DNA from: an uncultured Paraprevotella sp.
Lineage (GTDB): Bacteria; Bacteroidota; Bacteroidia; Bacteroidales; Bacteroidaceae
Length of the DNA stretch: 9,342 nucleotides
Direction: 5' to 3'
Assembly (NCBI GenBank): GCA_910584955.1
Contig: CAJUDC010000105.1
Location: 1 to 9,342 of the forward strand
A program made the translations under genes and the position numbers. Below, piece after piece: positions 8,201-9,342 of the stretch. A model generated the notes under the pieces. That model searched no databases and was not told the origin of the DNA. It worked only from the letters and a program-made list of their open reading frames with translations. Positions within the stretch are counted from its first letter, which is position 1, and every line of letters begins with the position of its first letter.

Positions 8201-8530
8201 GCCAACTGCGAAGGGGCGTTGTCATCTACCTCTCAGGATGAGATAGACCGGGCTGTCAAGATTCTGCGACGCGATATAAATATCTTTGAGGGTAGTGTGG
8301 TGACTTCGGTAAATGCCGTATTTGCGAAAGCCGGTATGACCCTGTCCGACGGTGTTCTCCGTTTTGCCGCTTTGCCGGCGGATGCTGTCGTTGCGGTATA
8401 TGGCATGGATGGCCGCGCGGTGGCCCGTGTCAATGGCGGTTCGGTCGAGATTCCTTTGGCTCGGGGGGTATATGTGGTTCGTATGTCAACCGCTACGGAA
8501 ACAATTGCCATGCGGATAATGATGAAATAA
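5234..8530 (+). CDS. Exported multidomain protein: jelly-roll module, two trefoil-like modules, FIVAR-like repeats, T9SS-like tail
   Basis: The 1098 residues begin with a signal peptide (basic MIKKK, hydrophobic core, cleavage near LHA|QN). No Cys follows, so it is not a lipoprotein. Residues ~50-208 resemble a carbohydrate-binding jelly-roll (LILNPTFDEGLLNW at the start, FYLGEVEL at the end). Helical modules lie at ~211-285 and ~429-500. Two homologous beta-rich modules at ~287-422 and ~503-635 share Y.IIH, FVP, a W and VLG/FLG.DA, and suggest ricin-like beta-trefoils. Residues ~641-1020 hold five more three-helix FIVAR-like repeats, four with a GQY/GKY/GNY motif or close variant at a helix start and all with Ala-rich helices. 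Residues ~1022-1098 form a beta tail with VYGMDGRAV, GVYVVRM and a final RIMMK, like a type IX sorting domain. No catalytic domain is seen. A surface or secreted glycan-binding or adhesive role is inferred. It is divergent from the HTCS gene and likely monocistronic, given the strong terminator that follows. Coding and export are firm; module names are tentative. Confidence 0.9.
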   Translation: MIKKKLFSLARPLIAVLGVIGAGLSGAGRLHAQNYIPQTGDKVQTENGVYVVKGSNLILNPTFDEGLLNWKAGNGTALSEENFAVLPGEGPDGTACLSALKGDGSGTAQSVKTGWAITEGKTYLFSCWAKRTAAGMSSNTQYSKIFQGNSDNATTKEMAVINYQADTWVQTQLVFTAEMPFCVAQFGWLNAATELACFYLGEVELSAELSTAKLEGTIEAAELLLSSTEEGSQKGQYTAEVRKALSEAIAVAKKILAEATSQQQINDANDDLVAAQAVYREAVNPPFTVGMKYSIIHNSGFYLATGGDGGFMKIQEADDEASDRVFTFVPAPEGAAAKGYNLRSEDGMFVYREGSWNTKSGSDIDLSAANAIFQVVDYGGFVQLRNMGSGSVLGTDARTAGSEVYSNKNGTGSNNCWTLKEFVPVSERDDKYYYEEALKEAQNIYSMIDPALCGVKAFMISAEAYAKLGNTIAASQEMTDYVAAKELLEAAVAEFQANKINAPVEGVEYQIIHVSEKTLHQAEGSTQPILATTDEATRQKYSFVPSDVAGAYYIKNLATNSYLVKSTLSPWDTQWAEESSADEAKWIISIYGEKMYTLQNLAGKGFLGCDATNDGSMIYCDKWEGANNSHWNVTDGSDDVVLDREAFDQAMNQARALMETMKEGYLPGEYFASDITAFAAVMAKAEEEAGKAVSQELLDEVTARLLADTESYRGKAHTVSVAGEYLKDLIADCKAECEAAVVGIEKGQYAEASKNAFQAAIGEAEKAVAPEAAIEALNAARDEFRNSIITIDRAAFKALIASAADAVAAAVAGDCDGQYPADAIETYKEALVSAQAVYNEADASQGDIDAGTESLDAASKVFEGRKVIIDFSALRKAVSVANDMMKEAEPEKGEGPGKYPEAAFDVLTGQVAEAQAAIGSKALNQQAVNDKVARLEQAIEAFTSSRRENDYSELKALIERADQLLASAVIGDQEGNYTQEDYDYLSASVANCEGALSSTSQDEIDRAVKILRRDINIFEGSVVTSVNAVFAKAGMTLSDGVLRFAALPADAVVAVYGMDGRAVARVNGGSVEIPLARGVYVVRMSTATETIAMRIMMK

Positions 8531-8538
8531 AAGTAGCA

Positions 8539-8573
8539 CCCGGCGGCACATTTGGTAAGTTCGTTGTGCCGGG
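8539..8573 (-). terminator. Stem-loop after the stop codon, T-rich on its minus-strand exit
   Basis: CCC (8539-8541) and GGCACA (8545-8550) pair with TGTGCC (8565-8570) and GGG (8571-8573), leaving a 3-nt bulge and a 14-nt loop. On the plus strand no T-run follows. On the minus strand the stem is followed by CTACTTTTATTTC, so it could end a minus-strand transcript entering from the right. Confidence 0.35.
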
Positions 8574-8581
8574 AGTATACG

Positions 8582-8622
8582 ATGACCGTTTGTTTCTTTA
8601 AGGAGACAGACGGTCATTTTTT
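8582..8622 (+). terminator. Strong rho-independent terminator of the exported protein gene
   Basis: ATGACCGTTTGTTTC (8582-8596) pairs with GAGACAGACGGTCAT (8603-8617) over 15 positions with two G-U wobbles and a 6-nt loop, followed at once by six T (8617-8622). It lies 52 bp after the TAA of the exported protein gene and should end that transcript. Confidence 0.85.
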
Positions 8623-8653
8623 ATGATGCGCTATATGTGCATGTGAAAAGGGA

Positions 8654-8705
8654 GAAATCAGGGGGCTGGACGGATGAAAAACGGCATGCGCACCCCGTTG
8701 ATTTC
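8654..8705. repeat. Long-range inverted repeat enclosing the first array unit
   Basis: GAAATCA (8654-8660) plus GGGG (8661-8664) is complementary to CCCC (8693-8696), a two-base GT bulge, and TGATTTC (8699-8705), giving an 11-pair stem with a 28-nt loop. In RNA it would compete with the short palindrome of unit 1 of the neighbouring array. Confidence 0.4.
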
Positions 8706-8767
8706 TGGCCTAGGCAACAATTCAACGCGGCCTAGGCCACGTTGAAACGTGGTGCGCACCACCGTTT
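8680..8767. repeat. Array of four palindromic cores with a 22-bp period
   Basis: Six-base palindromes occur at 8687-8692 (TGCGCA), 8709-8714 (CCTAGG), 8731-8736 (CCTAGG) and 8753-8758 (TGCGCA), each exactly 22 bp from the next. Three units share the plan AACG-NNN-core-NNN-CGTT. Unit 1 (8680-8699) is AACG-GCA-TGCGCA-CCC-CGTT. Unit 3 (8724-8743) is AACG-CGG-CCTAGG-CCA-CGTT and extends to a 26-bp palindrome with one mismatch pair (8721-8746). Unit 4 (8746-8766) has AACG-TGG, TGCGCA, CCA, one extra C, then CGTT. Unit 2 keeps TGG-CCTAGG but has lost the AACG/CGTT arms. The linkers between units are GA, TC, GA. The order of cores is itself symmetric. Function unknown: a phased operator array, a multi-hairpin RNA or a dispersed intergenic repeat are all possible. 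Confidence 0.85.
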
Positions 8768-8810
8768 AAGCGAGTTGCGGGGAAGAATTATCAGGATGTT
8801 GGGTGATGTG

Positions 8811-8845
8811 TAATTTTCTGAAAATAAAATTATTGTATTTTTTTT
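8811..8845 (+). terminator. A/T-rich hairpin followed by T8, weak terminator candidate
   Basis: TAATTTT (8811-8817) pairs with AAAATTA (8826-8832) across an 8-nt loop, and a run of eight T follows at 8838-8845 after a 5-nt gap. The stem has no G-C pair, so termination would be weak. It lies downstream of the palindrome array on the plus strand. Confidence 0.25.
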
Positions 8846-8919
8846 CTTGAGACTCGGAAATAAGGACGCATGTTGGATTTGGCGACTTAGAGACCTTAGG
8901 ATGGTTTGTGTATGCTATG

Positions 8920-8927
8920 CAAAGTTA
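8920..8927 (-). promoter_or_regulatory. Minus-strand -7 element with no gene behind it
   Basis: Read on the minus strand the bases are TAACTTTG, an exact TAnnTTTG match followed by C, the usual look of a Bacteroides -7 element. No -33 TTTG is found at 19-21 bp. A transcript from here would run left through the T8/A8 tract and the palindrome array. The first ATG it meets (8871) gives only a 13-residue frame, so any product would be an RNA. Confidence 0.35.
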
Positions 8928-9006
8928 CGCTTGTGTGGCGCTTGGAGGAATGAAGGCAATATGCGTAATTACATTATATTCTCTTTTATGTTTCTGCTTT
9001 TTTATC

Positions 9007-9014
9007 TACTTTTG
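9007..9014 (+). promoter_or_regulatory. Plus-strand -7 element facing the right edge
   Basis: TACTTTTG matches TAnnTTTG exactly. The -33 position about 19 bp upstream reads CTTTT, a weak match. A transcript would begin near 9021 and run through the unresolved right-edge region. No start codon giving a convincing protein follows within the window. Confidence 0.3.
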
Positions 9015-9066
9015 CAAGCGCAGGCGAGCATGCGGCGGCGTATCGTCTGAAAGCATTTTTTATTAA

Positions 9067-9291
9067 TCAGCGTTTGCTATTTATTCGGCACTGCTTCCAG
9101 AACCTGAGAAATTCCAGAACGTAGTCACCGTGAATAAGTCTGCGAACGTCTGCGCTATAGGCGTGGGCGTGGCTTATCTGGTGATTATAGGCAGTTCTCA
9201 GGGCCTTGGAAGCATGGATAAGACGTCCATGCTTTTCTGTTGCCCCGATCTGCCTGCCCGGAGATAGTTTTCGCCAGTTACTTATAGCTCC
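9067..9291 (-). other. Unassigned open frame at the right edge, possible gene remnant
   Basis: On the minus strand, 74 codons are open between a TGA at 9294-9292 and a TGA at 9069-9067, with no ATG, GTG or TTG in frame. The predicted residues are basic and His-rich, with runs such as KHGRLIHASKALRTAYN and DVRRLIHGDYVLEFLRFW. Another minus frame, open from the window edge, ends at 9278 (RVTIKSVRANGLAANLRSYK), so a frameshifted gene end is possible. The plus strand has a codon-aligned open frame over 9067-9264 with a hydrophobic stretch, GVGVAYLVIIG. One of the two is probably the shadow of the other. I do not recognise a family and cannot decide the coding strand. Confidence 0.25.
9210..9236 (+). 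terminator. Perfect 9-bp stem-loop with a short T-run
   Basis: AAGCATGGA (9210-9218) pairs perfectly with TCCATGCTT (9226-9234) across a 7-nt loop, and the T tract continues to 9236 on the plus strand. It could terminate a transcript from the -7 element at 9007-9014. It also lies inside the unresolved open frames, where a perfect stem is unexpected. Confidence 0.3.
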
Positions 9292-9342
9292 TCAAATTCG
9301 CAGCCAATCCGTTTGCTCGAACCGATTTAATTGTTACGCGTG

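Larger units (their letters stand above)
8531..9342. other. Long gene-poor region downstream of the exported protein
   Basis: No convincing complete gene is present in these 812 bp. The region holds two hairpins just after the stop codon, the second a strong terminator; a 22-bp-period palindrome array (8680-8767); an A/T-rich hairpin with a T8 run (8811-8845); -7-like elements on the minus strand (8920-8927) and plus strand (9007-9014); and ambiguous antisense open frames at the right edge (9067-9291). Beyond these I see nothing recognisable. Confidence 0.7.

Noticed and set aside
8680..8767. CRISPR array interpretation of the 22-bp periodic units
   Set aside because: There are no conserved direct repeats separated by unique spacers: the repeated part is most of each 22-bp unit, the spacers would be only 2 bp, and no cas gene is present.
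8680..8767. Invertible promoter or transposon-end interpretation of the array
   Set aside because: No invertase, integrase or transposase gene is visible in the window, there is no flanking target duplication, and the palindromes are tandem rather than flanking a segment.
8847..9050. 67-codon plus-strand open frame, including a 29-residue hydrophobic peptide starting at ATG 8961 behind GGAGG (8944-8948)
   Set aside because: The hydrophobic stretch comes from an A/T-rich tract; an overlapping frame from ATG 8950 is equally hydrophobic. A -7-like promoter element lies within it, and no convincing promoter precedes it. A tiny membrane peptide is not excluded, but the support is too thin.
9301..9342. 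TTCGAGC on the minus strand as a tRNA T-loop
   Set aside because: The flanking bases do not form a 5-bp T-stem, and no acceptor or anticodon stem can be assembled around it.

Overview
The window looks like chromosomal DNA from a gut-type member of the Bacteroidales (Bacteroides/Parabacteroides or a close relative). Three things point there: a one-piece hybrid two-component regulator (periplasmic propellers, histidine kinase, receiver and AraC domain in one chain), which is typical of this group; start regions that are A-rich and lack a clear Shine-Dalgarno; and several matches to the Bacteroides -7 promoter element TAnnTTTG. This assignment rests on recognised families and motifs, not on a database search.

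Layout. Bases 1-549 (+) are the 3' end of a PD40/TolB-like beta-propeller protein that begins outside the window. It converges on a full-length hybrid two-component system (HTCS) gene at 572-4870 (-), and a 14-bp stem-loop overlaps the PD40 stop codon between them. A 363-bp divergent intergenic region (4871-5233) carries a promoter element for each flanking gene, plus a GC-rich patch with small hairpins that ends in a terminator-like stem and T-run. This could be an untranslated leader or small RNA. Next is a 1098-residue exported multidomain protein at 5234-8530 (+): a jelly-roll-type N-terminal module, two copies of a probable beta-trefoil module alternating with helical modules, a run of FIVAR-like helical repeats, and a C-terminal tail like a type IX secretion sorting domain.

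Bases 8531-9342 have no convincing gene. They hold a strong rho-independent terminator, an array of four palindromic cores spaced exactly 22 bp apart (TGCGCA, CCTAGG, CCTAGG, TGCGCA), two isolated -7-like promoter elements facing opposite ways, and at the right edge two antisense, codon-aligned open frames without a usable start codon.

How it may work together (inference): the HTCS would sense a ligand, probably a glycan, in the periplasm and control the divergent gene for the exported, probably glycan-binding protein. No SusC/SusD pair and no glycoside hydrolase is present, so this is not a standard polysaccharide utilization locus within the window. The most unusual item is the phased palindrome array at 8680-8767.
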